Part shown: one piece after another, positions 46,164 to 55,311 of the stretch
Layout of the letters: each line of letters begins with the position of its first letter
Position numbering within the stretch: position 1 is the first letter of the stretch
DNA from: Nitrosomonas sp. PY1
GTDB taxonomy: Bacteria > Pseudomonadota > Gammaproteobacteria > Burkholderiales > Nitrosomonadaceae
DNA length: 64,000 bases
NCBI RefSeq assembly: GCF_022836435.1
Contig: NZ_BQXC01000001.1
Location: forward strand, 202,612 to 266,611
Direction of reading: 5' to 3'
Notes under the pieces: generated by a model
Seen by the model: the letters and a program-made list of their open reading frames with translations, nothing else
Told to the model about the DNA's origin: nothing
Databases searched by the model: none
Made by a program: the position numbers and the translations under genes

Positions 46164-46736
46164 CTGGCTACTCGGCAAGAACTTTCGGATTTTCTAGTTG
46201 AAATAGAACGGCGAGCATATAAACAAGCTTTATTTGCGGTTCAGGATGAACATGCGGCATTAGATATTGTGCAAGATTCAATGACTAAGCTTGTAATAAA
46301 ATATTCTGATAAGCCTTCAGCAGAATTTCCATTCCTATTTCATAAAATACTGCAGAATACTATTCGAGATTACTATCGGAGACAAAAAACCAGATCCTTA
46401 TGGACAACGCTGTTTTCATCATTCATTCCAGAAGATACGGATGCAAATCAGGATGATTTTGATATTCTAGACAGTTTATTACCAGATATAAAAGATGATT
46501 GGAGGGAGCCTGAAACACGCTTGGAGAAGCTGCAGCTAATTGAAATTATCGAAGATGCGATAAAAACTCTTCCGGCACGTCAACGCGAAGCATTTATATT
46601 GCGTTATTGGGAAGAGATGAATCTGGTTGAAACTGCAGAGATAATGAATTGTTCGCAGGGTAGTGTTAAAACACATTGTTCACGCGCTATTCATGCGTTA
46701 GCTAAGAAACTCAAAGAAAAGGGAGTGAAATTATGA
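46164..46736 (+). CDS. RNA polymerase sigma factor, sigma-70/ECF type, with apparent CTG start
   Basis: A sigma factor of 190 residues if started at CTG 46164. Region 2 (about 20-95) has DEHAALDIVQDSMTKL and NTIRDYYRRQKTRSLW. Region 4 (about 125-185) has TLPARQREAFILRYWEEMNLVETAEIMNCSQGSVKTH. The first ordinary start, GTG 46269, would cut off conserved residues of region 2, and the sequence upstream (ATRQELSDFLVEIERRAYKQ) matches my memory of related betaproteobacterial sigma factors, which start MATRxELSDFL. No ATG, GTG or TTG lies in frame between an upstream stop (46143) and 46269. CTG 46164 sits where Met is expected, with AAAGG 7 nt before it. The ATGA overlap with the DUF3619 gene implies coupling. 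Confidence 0.82.
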   Translation: MATRQELSDFLVEIERRAYKQALFAVQDEHAALDIVQDSMTKLVIKYSDKPSAEFPFLFHKILQNTIRDYYRRQKTRSLWTTLFSSFIPEDTDANQDDFDILDSLLPDIKDDWREPETRLEKLQLIEIIEDAIKTLPARQREAFILRYWEEMNLVETAEIMNCSQGSVKTHCSRAIHALAKKLKEKGVKL

Positions 46737-47113
46737 GCCAGGAAGAGCAGGATCTACTAGGCAATAGAATTGCTAATGTACTTGATATGGCCGCTATAGA
46801 GCATATCGAGCATAATACTCTGATTTTGTTGCAAACTAAACGTATGGAAGCTTTGGAGAGCTATCAACTAGCTTCAGGAATAGTTAACTCTGGAAATAGC
46901 GCTTCCGCTTATGGTGGACATGGAAATCATTTTGGCGTAGGTAAATTTCTGTTATTACTGGCTTTGTTGTTGACGTTTACGAGTATGGCTTATACTCAGT
47001 TTGCAGATCATAGTTTTAAATTTAGTTCATTGAATAAATTGATACTTACTAATGATTTACCGATAGATGCCTATATTGATAGTGAATTTGATGAGTGGCT
47101 GGATGGAGAATGA
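46733..47113 (+). CDS. DUF3619 family membrane protein, probable sigma-factor partner
   Basis: A 126-residue protein with a cytoplasmic N-terminal half (LLGNRIANVLDMAAIEHIEHNTLILLQTKRMEAL), one membrane helix (about 79-97) and a short acidic periplasmic tail (DLPIDAYIDSEFDEWL). The pattern fits DUF3619. Such genes follow this type of sigma factor in betaproteobacteria, so an anti-sigma role is plausible but unproven. It overlaps the sigma-factor gene by 4 nt. Confidence 0.75.
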   Translation: MSQEEQDLLGNRIANVLDMAAIEHIEHNTLILLQTKRMEALESYQLASGIVNSGNSASAYGGHGNHFGVGKFLLLLALLLTFTSMAYTQFADHSFKFSSLNKLILTNDLPIDAYIDSEFDEWLDGE

Positions 47114-47336
47114 TTTATCGCTAAGATTTATTATTTTACGGTAGGTAAATCTACAGCAGCTGATACGCTTCAGTAAAAGCTATTACTCTGTGATGCAAGC
47201 TTCCTTTATTAGTAGATCGAGTTTTCTAATTGTAATTATTCTACGAATTCTTTTAAAACTTAATGATATGAGTGTGATTTTTTTATAAAGACAGTTTTCT
47301 CTGCTCTGATTGCACTCAATGTATTCCGTGTGACCC

Positions 47337-49607
47337 TTGAATTATTTACCTGCTTATTGGGATGACGATTTATCGTCACAGTTGGTCAATGGCGAAGTTG
47401 TACTTGTGTCGATCAAAATTGAGCTTGATACACGATTACAATTCGTAGAAGGTGTTGTTGCGGTGACTAGTCAGCGCTTGATAGCAAAAATGCATGGCGA
47501 TGAAGTATGGCAAAGCTGGTATTTTCAAGATGACCTAAGATTAGTACAGCGCGATTATGCCGGTATCGGTTTTTTAGAGCTGCTTGATACGTATAAACGG
47601 ATTGCATATTGGCGATATCGTGTCGGAGAGGGTGCTATCAACGAGTTGATCGAATGTTTCGCACAGCAACAAAAACTTAATGCACAAAATAACGCTGATT
47701 CGTTTTTATATTCGATTACGCAGGAGCCAGCACCTTATCGAGATTCAATGCAAGAATCGGGGGGGGCAATTGCTAAGGAACCAATTGAAAAAAAACCATC
47801 AACGTGGGTTTTGTTGAGGCTTTGGCGTTTTGCTAAGCCTTATAAAGGACGCTTATTGATTGGGTTTTTGCTGACATTATGTAGCACTGCAGCTACCTTA
47901 GTTCCGCCGTACCTCACGATGCCTTTGATGGACAATGTATTGATACCCTATCAGAACGGCGAACCGATTAATACCGAGTTGGCAACTTTTTATTTATCCG
48001 GGTTACTTGTGGCAGCAATCGTCGCCTGGATTCTAGGTTGGGCAAGGACCTATATGTTAGCGAGAGTTTCTGAACGTATCGGTGCCGATTTGCGCACTAC
48101 TACCTATGAACACTTGCTAAGCCTCTCGCATAATTATTTTGGTGGTAAGCGCACTGGAGATTTAATGGCAAGGATTGGTGCCGAGACTGATCGAATCAAT
48201 CTTTTTCTTTCGCTTCATTTGTTGGATTTCGCTACTGACGTCATCATGATTGCCATGACTGCAATCATTTTATTTTCGATCAGTCCTTGGTTGGCGTTGG
48301 TGACTTTGACTCCATTGCCAATCATTGCGTGGCTCATTCATTTAGTTCGAGACAGATTGCGGATTGGCTTCGAAAAAGTGGATCGTATTTGGGCAGAAGT
48401 GAATAATGTGCTTGCTGATACTATTCCAGGCATTCGTGTGGTTAAAGCGTTTGCGCAAGAGAAGAGAGAATCAGAAAGATTTCGTGCTGCTAATCTAAGA
48501 AATTTGCAAATTAATGACCGGGTTAACAAGGTTTGGTCGCTTTTTACCCCTACAGTGACATTATTAACCGAAATCGGTCTGTTGATTGTTTGGGTTTTTG
48601 GTATTTGGCAGATATCGCACGATGAAATTACTGTGGGCGTGCTCACCGCATTTCTGGCATATATCGGACGTTTTTATCTTCGACTCGACTCTATGAGTCG
48701 GATTGTATCCATTACACAAAAAGCCGCAGCTGGTACTAAGCGTATTTTTGATATCTTAGATCATCAATCTAGTATTCCGGAATCGAAGAATCCTGTTCCC
48801 TTTAAGACAACGCAAGGCCGAATTGAGCTGCGAAATGTTGGTTTCCGCTATGGCACACGTAGTGTTATCGATAATGTCAGCTTGACGATTGAATCTGGAG
48901 AAATGGTTGGTTTGGTAGGGCATAGTGGCTCAGGAAAAAGTACTTTGGTTAATCTGATTTGTCGATTTCATGATGTTACAGAAGGCGCTATCTTGATTGA
49001 TGGTCATGATTTGCGTTCATTGTCAATTGCGGATTACCGTGGACATATCGGCTTGGTGCTGCAAGAGCCGTTTTTGTTTTATGGAACTATTGCAGATAAC
49101 ATTGCCTATGGAAAACCCACGGCTACATGGTCAGAGATTGTTGCGGCGGCGCGTGCGGCGTATGCACATGAATTCATTTTAAAATTGCCGCATGGTTATG
49201 ATTCCATCGTCGGAGAGCGTGGACAAGCATTATCAGGTGGGGAGCGCCAGCGCATATCGATTGCTCGTGCGCTATTGATCAATCCTCGCATATTAATTCT
49301 TGATGAAGCAACTTCTTCGGTTGATACCACTACAGAGAAAGAAATTCAAAAAGCGCTTGAGAATCTAGTGCAAGGTCGCACTACAATTGCCATTGCGCAT
49401 CGACTGTCAACGCTAAGCAAAGCTAATCGGTTGGTTGTGCTTGACGGCGGAAAAACTGTCGAAATTGGTAGTCATGCTGAATTAATGGCGCGCGAGGGAT
49501 TTTATTATCGCTTGTATCAAGCGCAGGCGCGTAATGTTGATACTGAGGATACAGCGACTATCATTTCCACCAGTACGGAGCATAGCTTACCGGGGGAGTA
49601 CAGATGA
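47337..49607 (+). CDS. ABC transporter with extra N-terminal domain, cyanophycin-metabolism-associated type
   Basis: A 756-residue fused ABC exporter. Residues 1-125 form an unusual soluble domain (VEGVVAVTSQRLIAKM). The membrane domain follows (about 160-440; HNYFGGKRTGDLMARIGAETD), then the ATPase with Walker A GHSGSGKST (about 528), LQEPFLFYGT, signature LSGGERQR (about 628) and ILDEATSSVD. This domain order and the adjacent DUF1854 gene match the ABC transporter linked to cyanophycin metabolism in betaproteobacteria. The start is TTG 47337; an in-frame stop two codons upstream excludes a longer form, and no strong ribosome binding site is visible. It overlaps the next gene by 4 nt. Confidence 0.85.
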   Translation: MNYLPAYWDDDLSSQLVNGEVVLVSIKIELDTRLQFVEGVVAVTSQRLIAKMHGDEVWQSWYFQDDLRLVQRDYAGIGFLELLDTYKRIAYWRYRVGEGAINELIECFAQQQKLNAQNNADSFLYSITQEPAPYRDSMQESGGAIAKEPIEKKPSTWVLLRLWRFAKPYKGRLLIGFLLTLCSTAATLVPPYLTMPLMDNVLIPYQNGEPINTELATFYLSGLLVAAIVAWILGWARTYMLARVSERIGADLRTTTYEHLLSLSHNYFGGKRTGDLMARIGAETDRINLFLSLHLLDFATDVIMIAMTAIILFSISPWLALVTLTPLPIIAWLIHLVRDRLRIGFEKVDRIWAEVNNVLADTIPGIRVVKAFAQEKRESERFRAANLRNLQINDRVNKVWSLFTPTVTLLTEIGLLIVWVFGIWQISHDEITVGVLTAFLAYIGRFYLRLDSMSRIVSITQKAAAGTKRIFDILDHQSSIPESKNPVPFKTTQGRIELRNVGFRYGTRSVIDNVSLTIESGEMVGLVGHSGSGKSTLVNLICRFHDVTEGAILIDGHDLRSLSIADYRGHIGLVLQEPFLFYGTIADNIAYGKPTATWSEIVAAARAAYAHEFILKLPHGYDSIVGERGQALSGGERQRISIARALLINPRILILDEATSSVDTTTEKEIQKALENLVQGRTTIAIAHRLSTLSKANRLVVLDGGKTVEIGSHAELMAREGFYYRLYQAQARNVDTEDTATIISTSTEHSLPGEYR

Positions 49608-50077
49608 TTCAGGTGCTTGATTATCATTTAAGTCGTAATCCCTATGGGAAAATAGTTTTAACGACTGTATCGAACTCAATTGAAAAAGAAGTTGTTCCGG
49701 TTCGTGCGTTTCCTATTTCTAGTCCGTTACAAGGTATTGCATTGGTAGATATACAAGGTTATGAGTTAGCATGGATAGAAAATTTGGCAGAATTACCACA
49801 AAATTTTCGTGAATTAATTGAAAATGAGCTCGCGAGCCGAGAATTCATTCCTGAAATTAAGCGCATCGTAAAACTTTCCAGTTTTATTACACCAACTACT
49901 TGGTCTGTTGAAACTGATCGCGGTAACACTGATTTCGTTCTCAAAGGCGAGGAAGATATTCGTCGTTTAAGCGCATCATCTTTAATGATTGCCGATCAAT
50001 ATGGGATTCATTTTTTGATTAGAGATCGAACAACGCTTGATCGCCATAGCCGGAAATTATTAGATCATTTTTTATAA
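49604..50077 (+). CDS. DUF1854 family protein, cyanophycin-metabolism-associated
   Basis: A 157-residue soluble protein with GKIVLTTVSNSIEKEVVPVRAFPIS, GIALVDIQGYELAWIENL, ELASREFIPEIKRIVKLS and VLKGEEDIRRL...LMIADQYGIHFLIRD, the DUF1854 pattern. The ATG overlaps the stop of the ABC transporter (ATGA), implying co-translation and perhaps a complex. The cyanophycin link is established only by co-occurrence with cphA in other genomes; no cphA lies in this window. Confidence 0.85.
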   Translation: MIQVLDYHLSRNPYGKIVLTTVSNSIEKEVVPVRAFPISSPLQGIALVDIQGYELAWIENLAELPQNFRELIENELASREFIPEIKRIVKLSSFITPTTWSVETDRGNTDFVLKGEEDIRRLSASSLMIADQYGIHFLIRDRTTLDRHSRKLLDHFL

Positions 50078-50187
50078 ATTATTTGCGGACATTATTTTTG
50101 GGGCGGGTATTAAAATTGCGTGATTGTATTAAAGTTTGCGCGATATCAAAGATTTTTCACCAGATGGGTGGTTGCTATGAAATTCAA

Positions 50188-50844
50188 TCACTCTTTAAGT
50201 TTAATATTGATTTTTCCATCTGATACTTGAATATTCTCAACCCCATCCGAAAATGACTTCCAGAATCCCGGATCAACACCAAATTCATCCACTAAATTAA
50301 CATTCTTTAATCCTCCTAGCCATGCATTGGGTATGGGAACACCCATGATACTGACCCCTTTGAGGATAATGATTGGTTTTTCTTGCTCATAAGCCATACC
50401 GATACCAGCATTCAAGCGAAGTGTTTTGCCACCCAGCACTGGAAAATCTTCTTCTAGTGGAATTAGTAGTTTTGCGCTAACTAGGTTGTTTGCCAGATCG
50501 ATGGCTAGTTTTTGTGCAAGATCTGTATTTTTTGCCAGTAACCCATTAAGCTCGCGTTCTGTGAAGGTAATTTCACGCACTGCATTTTTTTCCGTGTAAG
50601 CCTCAGGTTTTAGAAAGCCGTCTTCAATATTTGCATCATAACCAATCGCCTGTAACTTAACTTGAAGATTTTTTTCTTCCTTAGCATTGAGTTCAACAGG
50701 TGTAAACGATGTGGTAAACACATATGTTTTAAGTACCCAATAAGTACCTGCAATCGTAATAAAGATTGTTGAAATAACGATGAGAAGCACTTGTGACCAT
50801 TCCATTTTTGATGATTTTTTCTCAGTATATTCAGATGATTGCAT
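50188..50844 (-). CDS. Membrane-anchored hypothetical protein
   Basis: A 218-residue protein with an N-terminal signal-anchor helix (about 17-40) and a periplasmic domain of about 170 residues. The domain contains FTERELNGLLAKNTDLAQKLAIDLAN, LLIPLEEDFPVLGGKTLRLNAG and KGVSIMGVPIPNAWLGGLKNVN. No catalytic motif or known domain is recognised; the alternation of strands suggests a lipid-binding or scaffold-like beta domain. It is convergent with the DUF1854 gene and 50 nt upstream of trpC in the same orientation as trpGDC. Function unknown. Confidence 0.7.
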   Translation of the reverse strand: MQSSEYTEKKSSKMEWSQVLLIVISTIFITIAGTYWVLKTYVFTTSFTPVELNAKEEKNLQVKLQAIGYDANIEDGFLKPEAYTEKNAVREITFTERELNGLLAKNTDLAQKLAIDLANNLVSAKLLIPLEEDFPVLGGKTLRLNAGIGMAYEQEKPIIILKGVSIMGVPIPNAWLGGLKNVNLVDEFGVDPGFWKSFSDGVENIQVSDGKINIKLKE

Positions 50845-50894
50845 GCTTGTAGTTTATTGCTCAAATAAGGCATTGTCCGGTTATGGACAATTAG

Positions 50895-51749
50895 TTAAAA
50901 AAATAGTTTTTGTAATTCTTTTCCGGGATCTTCTGCACGCATAAATGCTTCACCTACCAAAAATACATTGACGTGATGATCGCGCATTAAAGCAACATCG
51001 GCCACCGTATGTATACCACTTTCCGTTACTACGATTCGATTGGAAGGTATCCGATCCAATAGCTGTAACGTAGAATCTAGTGTCGTAGCAAAAGTTCGTA
51101 AATTGCGATTATTAATTCCGATCAAAGGCGTTGTTAGTTGCAAGGCCATTTCTAGTTCCATTGCATCGTGTACCTCGACTAACACCGCCATGTTCAGCGA
51201 ATGGGCCAGTTTTTCTAATTGCAGCATACGCTGCACAGCCTTATTGCTCGGATGACTTGAGGTTTCACCGGATTCCATCATGAAAGCACTGACGATCAAT
51301 AAAATGCAATCGGCTTGCATCGCACGTGCCTCCAGCACTTGATATTCATCCAGCAGGAAATCTTTGCGTAATACAGGAAGCTCACAAGCAGCACGTGCTT
51401 GTAGCAAATAATCTGGGCTACCCAAGAAGAATTGCTGATCAGTCAATACTGATAAACAAGCTGCGCCGTGTTGCGCATAACTGGCAGCAATTTCAGCGGG
51501 GATAAAGTCGTTGGTTTCGTTCGGTGAACCAAGGCCGCGTAATATGCCTTTGCTAGGACTGGCTTTTTTAATTTCAGCAATCACAGCAGATTGACCAGCA
51601 GTAATTTTATTGCGAATAGCCGCGGTGAAGTTTCGAGGGGAGGGAGCTGATTGCGCTTCTTGCAGCAATAAATTTTCTGGCTTGATTATTTTTGAAGCAC
51701 TTATTTCTTGTTTTTTAACAGTCAGGATTTTTTTTAAAATATCGGACAT
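50895..51749 (-). CDS. trpC: Indole-3-glycerol phosphate synthase
   Basis: Fourth step of tryptophan synthesis (CdRP to indole-3-glycerol phosphate). The 284-residue TIM barrel has [15 protein letters not shown] (catalytic Glu/Lys), [33 protein letters not shown] and VTESGIH. Monofunctional, without a fused TrpF. It starts 4 nt after trpD. Confidence 0.96.
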   Translation of the reverse strand: MSDILKKILTVKKQEISASKIIKPENLLLQEAQSAPSPRNFTAAIRNKITAGQSAVIAEIKKASPSKGILRGLGSPNETNDFIPAEIAASYAQHGAACLSVLTDQQFFLGSPDYLLQARAACELPVLRKDFLLDEYQVLEARAMQADCILLIVSAFMMESGETSSHPSNKAVQRMLQLEKLAHSLNMAVLVEVHDAMELEMALQLTTPLIGINNRNLRTFATTLDSTLQLLDRIPSNRIVVTESGIHTVADVALMRDHHVNVFLVGEAFMRAEDPGKELQKLFF

Positions 51750-51753
51750 GGTT

Positions 51754-52782
51754 TTATTGCGTCGTATTTTTCTGGCTTAATGCCACAAGTTCATGCAGTT
51801 TTTTTAGTGCTGCACCACTTTCAATGGTCTTTTGTGCTGTTGTGATACCGGCGGCTAGATTGTCAACGATACCCGCCACATAAATGGCAGCCCCGGCATT
51901 TAAAATAACAACATCACGCGCGGCACCGCTCTTATTTTTCAGAACTGATAGCAACATCGCCTTCGCATGCTCGGCATCGTTAACTTGAATGTCCTGAATG
52001 GGAGTTGACTGAAAACCAAAATCTTCCGGCTGAATCGTATAGCTTTGAATGGTATCGTTTTTCAGTTCCCCTATATGGGTTTTGCCAGTGATCGTAATTT
52101 CGTCCAATCCATCGCTGCCATGTACGATCAATACGTGCTGGCTATTCAGTCGTTGCAAAACATGCGCCAGTGTTTCGACCAAATCAGCGCTAAATACTCC
52201 CAATACCTGCTTCTTAGCATCCGCTGGATTGGCTAGTGGCCCTAGAATATTAAATAGTGTTTTTACACCGAGTTCTCGACGTACCGGTGCAGCGTGTTTC
52301 ATTGCGCTATGATAGTTCGGTGCAAACATAAACCCGACGCCGATTTCTTGAATGCTCGATGCAATTTGTTGCGGTGTTTGATTCAAATTAACACCGAGCG
52401 CTTCTAATACATCCGCACTTCCAGATTTACTTGAAACCGAGCGTCCACCGTGTTTGGCCACACTCGCTCCTGCCGCTGCCGCGACCAATGCCGCAGCAGT
52501 TGAAATATTAAAGGTATGCGCAGAATCGCCTCCTGTTCCACAAGTATCAACCAGGTAATTTTTATTACGCACTTCGACATGAGTGGCGTATTCACGCATT
52601 ACTTGAGTGGCAGCCGTAATCTCTTCAATTGTTTCTTTTTTTGTGCGTAATCCTGACAAAATGGCTGCCATTAGTACAGGAGAAATCTCTCCACGCATAA
52701 TCTGTCGCATCAGTGCGACCATATCGTCGTAGGGTATTTCTTGATGCGTAATAATGCGTTGTAAAGCAACTTGAGGGGACAT
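51754..52782 (-). CDS. trpD: Anthranilate phosphoribosyltransferase
   Basis: Transfers the phosphoribosyl group to anthranilate. At 342 residues it has [18 protein letters not shown] (phosphate loop), [44 protein letters not shown] and GLDEITITG. Monofunctional, with no fused glutaminase. Middle gene of trpG-trpD-trpC. Confidence 0.97.
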   Translation of the reverse strand: MSPQVALQRIITHQEIPYDDMVALMRQIMRGEISPVLMAAILSGLRTKKETIEEITAATQVMREYATHVEVRNKNYLVDTCGTGGDSAHTFNISTAAALVAAAAGASVAKHGGRSVSSKSGSADVLEALGVNLNQTPQQIASSIQEIGVGFMFAPNYHSAMKHAAPVRRELGVKTLFNILGPLANPADAKKQVLGVFSADLVETLAHVLQRLNSQHVLIVHGSDGLDEITITGKTHIGELKNDTIQSYTIQPEDFGFQSTPIQDIQVNDAEHAKAMLLSVLKNKSGAARDVVILNAGAAIYVAGIVDNLAAGITTAQKTIESGAALKKLHELVALSQKNTTQ

Positions 52783-52808
52783 TGTGTGATTTTTAGTGCA
52801 AATAAGGC

Positions 52809-53372
52809 TTATTGATTCAGAAAATTTTGCAACATTTGATGTCCATACTCACTGAGAATAGACTCAGGATGAAATTGAATACCTTCTATGGCCAATGTTT
52901 TATGACGAACGCCCATAATTTCACCGTCCTCAGTCCATGCCGTTACTTCGAGACAATCTGGCAATGAAGTACGTTCAATAACAAGGGAATGATAGCGTGT
53001 GGCAATAAATGGACAAGGTAGATTACGGAAAACACCGGTGCCATGATGATAAATGGGGGAAGTTTTGCCGTGCATAAGTTGCTTGGCATGAACAATACGA
53101 CCGCCAAATGCTTGACCGATACTTTGATGGCCCAAGCAAACGCCTAAAATAGGAATCTCTCGACTAAATTGATCAATGGTCGCAAGCGATATGCCAGCTT
53201 CTTTCGGCGTACATGGCCCTGGTGAAATAACGATTCGATCCGGACTGAGCTCGGTAATTGCATTCAAAGAAATTTGATCGTTTCTGAACACGACGATCTT
53301 TTCACCCAATTCAGCAAAATACTGCACCAAATTGTATGTGAAAGAATCATAGTTATCAATGACCAACAGCAT
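52809..53372 (-). CDS. trpG: Anthranilate/aminodeoxychorismate synthase glutaminase component
   Basis: Class I glutamine amidotransferase of 187 residues with [30 protein letters not shown], the catalytic Cys in [16 protein letters not shown] and the His-Glu pair in GIQFHPESI. It supplies ammonia to TrpE and possibly also to PabB. The partner trpE is not in the window, since the next gene upstream is rpsF on the opposite strand. Start ATG 53372. Confidence 0.94.
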   Translation of the reverse strand: MLLVIDNYDSFTYNLVQYFAELGEKIVVFRNDQISLNAITELSPDRIVISPGPCTPKEAGISLATIDQFSREIPILGVCLGHQSIGQAFGGRIVHAKQLMHGKTSPIYHHGTGVFRNLPCPFIATRYHSLVIERTSLPDCLEVTAWTEDGEIMGVRHKTLAIEGIQFHPESILSEYGHQMLQNFLNQ

Positions 53373-53691
53373 TTTTATCCTTTATGTACCTATTATTACT
53401 TGCCAGGCATTTATCTTTATCGTATGCATTACAAAAGAACCTTAAACAAGCAAAATTCTACCAGTTCATAAGCAAACATGTTGTTATTATTACACTGAGA
53501 TTTTTAGATTACTGTTGTTCTTGCTGAATAATTAATTATCATCAGGGTTAGGGTTGTTACGAGAATAGATTTGATATTGCGCTATGTATTCAGTAAAATG
53601 CATAGCTTTTCGCAATTTTGAACCTTGCCTCACTATTACAATACAAGTGAAATGTCAATACTGTAGTTGGAGGCGCTACTATAAGGAATCT
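53373..53691. other. Divergent intergenic region between trpG and rpsF
   Basis: A 319-nt AT-rich spacer. It holds a strong plus-strand promoter (53571-53599) and the rpsF leader. I see no RNA gene and no trp attenuator-like leader peptide with tandem Trp codons on the trpG side. Confidence 0.5.
53571..53599 (+). promoter_or_regulatory. Predicted sigma-70 promoter of the rpsF operon
   Basis: TTGATA (53571-53576), exactly 17 nt, then TAAAAT (53594-53599); each box matches five of six consensus bases. The leader to the rpsF ATG would be about 85 nt, room for S6:S18 autoregulatory structure, which is known for this operon in other bacteria but not demonstrated here. Confidence 0.6.
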
Positions 53692-54105
53692 ATGAGACAC
53701 TACGAAATCGTTTTTATTGTTCATCCCGATCAAAGTGAACAAGTCCCTGCAATGATCGAGCGTTATCGCGGTATTATTACTGCAAAAGACGGCAAAATTC
53801 ATCGCGTTGAAGATTGGGGGCGGCGGCAATTGGCTTATCTGATCCAAAAAGTCCACAAAGCGCATTATGTTTTGATGAATATTGAGTGCAACCAAGAAGC
53901 ACTCAGTGATCTGGAGAATGCTTTTAAGTTCAGCGATGCTGTGTTGCGCCATCTTACCATTCGTGTTAATGGACCCATTACCGAGCCATCCGTGATGGTG
54001 CTACGTCAAGGCGATAAATCGATTGCTTCTGATACAAATACGACGGAACTTGAAGGTGGTACTAACTTAGTGGATGAAGAGGGTGACGCTAACGTTGCAG
54101 CATAA
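53692..54105 (+). CDS. rpsF: 30S ribosomal protein S6
   Basis: A 137-residue S6: [51 protein letters not shown] and AVLRHLTIR. The acidic C-terminal tail is typical. ATG 53692 was chosen, with AAGGAA upstream; a longer frame starting at 53584 has no S6-like sequence before this Met. First gene of rpsF-priB-rpsR-rplI-dnaB. Confidence 0.97.
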   Translation: MRHYEIVFIVHPDQSEQVPAMIERYRGIITAKDGKIHRVEDWGRRQLAYLIQKVHKAHYVLMNIECNQEALSDLENAFKFSDAVLRHLTIRVNGPITEPSVMVLRQGDKSIASDTNTTELEGGTNLVDEEGDANVAA

Positions 54106-54128
54106 CTTCAGATTATTATTTTACACAA

Positions 54129-54425
54129 TTGGATTGCAATCAAACCGTTATTAGTGGGAAAATTGTGAAATCTGGCGTTTTACGCTATACACCCGCTGGC
54201 ACTGCTGTGATCGAATTTACGATTTGTCATTCTTCCAAACAAATGGAAGCCGAAATACCTAGGAAAGTATTTTTGGAGTTACTTGTCGTTGTTCTTGGGC
54301 AGCTTGCCTTGACTGTATCTGAATTTAATGTGGGTGCTTCAGTCAAACTGAAAGGTTTTCTCAACAAAAAAAACCATGCTAATCCACAACTGGTTTTACA
54401 TGCAAAGAGTGTAATTCTCATTTAA
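54129..54425 (+). CDS. priB: Primosomal replication protein N (PriB)
   Basis: Single-stranded-DNA-binding OB-fold protein of 98 residues. It has NQTVISGKIVKSGVLRYTPAG, EFTICHSSKQMEAE and VGASVKLKGFLNKK, typical of betaproteobacterial PriB. The start is TTG 54129; no ATG is available nearby and the homologous N-terminus begins here. It sits between rpsF and rpsR as in other proteobacteria. Confidence 0.92.
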   Translation: MDCNQTVISGKIVKSGVLRYTPAGTAVIEFTICHSSKQMEAEIPRKVFLELLVVVLGQLALTVSEFNVGASVKLKGFLNKKNHANPQLVLHAKSVILI

Positions 54426-54452
54426 ATACGCATAGTTTAATAGGATTTTAAT

Positions 54453-54734
54453 ATGACACGTTTCACGAGACGTAAAGACAGCAAAGACAAAGAAAGAGAA
54501 AAAAAAGCCAATCGCCCTTTATTTAAACGCAAGAAATTCTGCCGCTTTACAGCAGAAGGAATCAAGAAAGTTGATTATAAAGATATTGAGATTCTTAAAG
54601 ACTTTATCAGTGAAAATGGAAAAATCATTCCAGCACGGATTACCGGTACACGGGCTTTTTATCAGCGACAACTCAGTACCGCGATAGAATATGCACGCTT
54701 TTTAGCTTTATTGCCTTACACTGATCAGCACTGA
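54453..54734 (+). CDS. rpsR: 30S ribosomal protein S18
   Basis: A 93-residue S18 with [52 protein letters not shown]. The core is canonical. The N-terminus carries a basic extension of about 20 residues ([14 protein letters not shown]) longer than in E. coli S18, which is 75 residues. It binds S6 in the platform. Confidence 0.97.
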   Translation: MTRFTRRKDSKDKEREKKANRPLFKRKKFCRFTAEGIKKVDYKDIEILKDFISENGKIIPARITGTRAFYQRQLSTAIEYARFLALLPYTDQH

Positions 54735-54748
54735 GGAAAACAATCGCT

Positions 54749-55204
54749 ATGCAAATCATATTAATGGAAAAAGTAGTTAATCTGGGTCAGCTGGGTGACA
54801 TTGTCAATGTTAAAAATGGCTATGCACGCAATTATCTTATTCCTCAAGGGAAAGCTAAGCGTGCAACTGAACAAGCCAAGGCTGAATTCGAGGCCAGGCG
54901 TGCTGAACTGGAAAAAATACAGGCGAAATCGCTTGCATCCGCACAGACACTAGCTGAAAAATTAGACGGGCTATTAGTGCAAATCTCGCAGAAAGCCGGC
55001 CACGATGGAAAGTTATTCGGCTCGGTTACCAATATTAACATCACCGAAGCGCTTGTTGCACAAGGCTTCGATATTCAAAAATCCATGTTGCGTATGCCGA
55101 ATGGTCCTTTGAAAACAGTGGGAGATCATACGTTGTCAATTGCGTTACATACCGATGTCACTGCGCATATCACCGTTTCCGTATTGGGTGATACTGCAAC
55201 TTAA
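54749..55204 (+). CDS. rplI: 50S ribosomal protein L9
   Basis: A 151-residue L9: [39 protein letters not shown], the long central helix and a C-terminal domain with [16 protein letters not shown]. It follows rpsR by 14 nt and is followed by an intrinsic terminator. Confidence 0.97.
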   Translation: MQIILMEKVVNLGQLGDIVNVKNGYARNYLIPQGKAKRATEQAKAEFEARRAELEKIQAKSLASAQTLAEKLDGLLVQISQKAGHDGKLFGSVTNINITEALVAQGFDIQKSMLRMPNGPLKTVGDHTLSIALHTDVTAHITVSVLGDTAT

Positions 55205-55228
55205 AAAATAGAATCTTTCAAAAGACCT

Positions 55229-55262
55229 AAAAAGGACTATGTACGATGTAGTCCTTTTTTAT
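55229..55262 (+). terminator. Intrinsic terminator after rplI
   Basis: Stem AAAAAGGACTA (55229-55239) with TAGTCCTTTTT (55249-55259), 9-nt loop, ending in a T-run. It separates the ribosomal genes from dnaB, although some read-through is possible. Confidence 0.85.
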
Positions 55263-55311
55263 TTGTCTTGCAGCAATGATAGAATGACTGACCGTATCTT
55301 CAAATACCATT

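Noticed and set aside
46269..46736. Sigma factor starting at GTG 46269
   Set aside because: It would remove conserved residues of region 2 and lacks a good ribosome binding site; homologous sequence continues upstream to CTG 46164.
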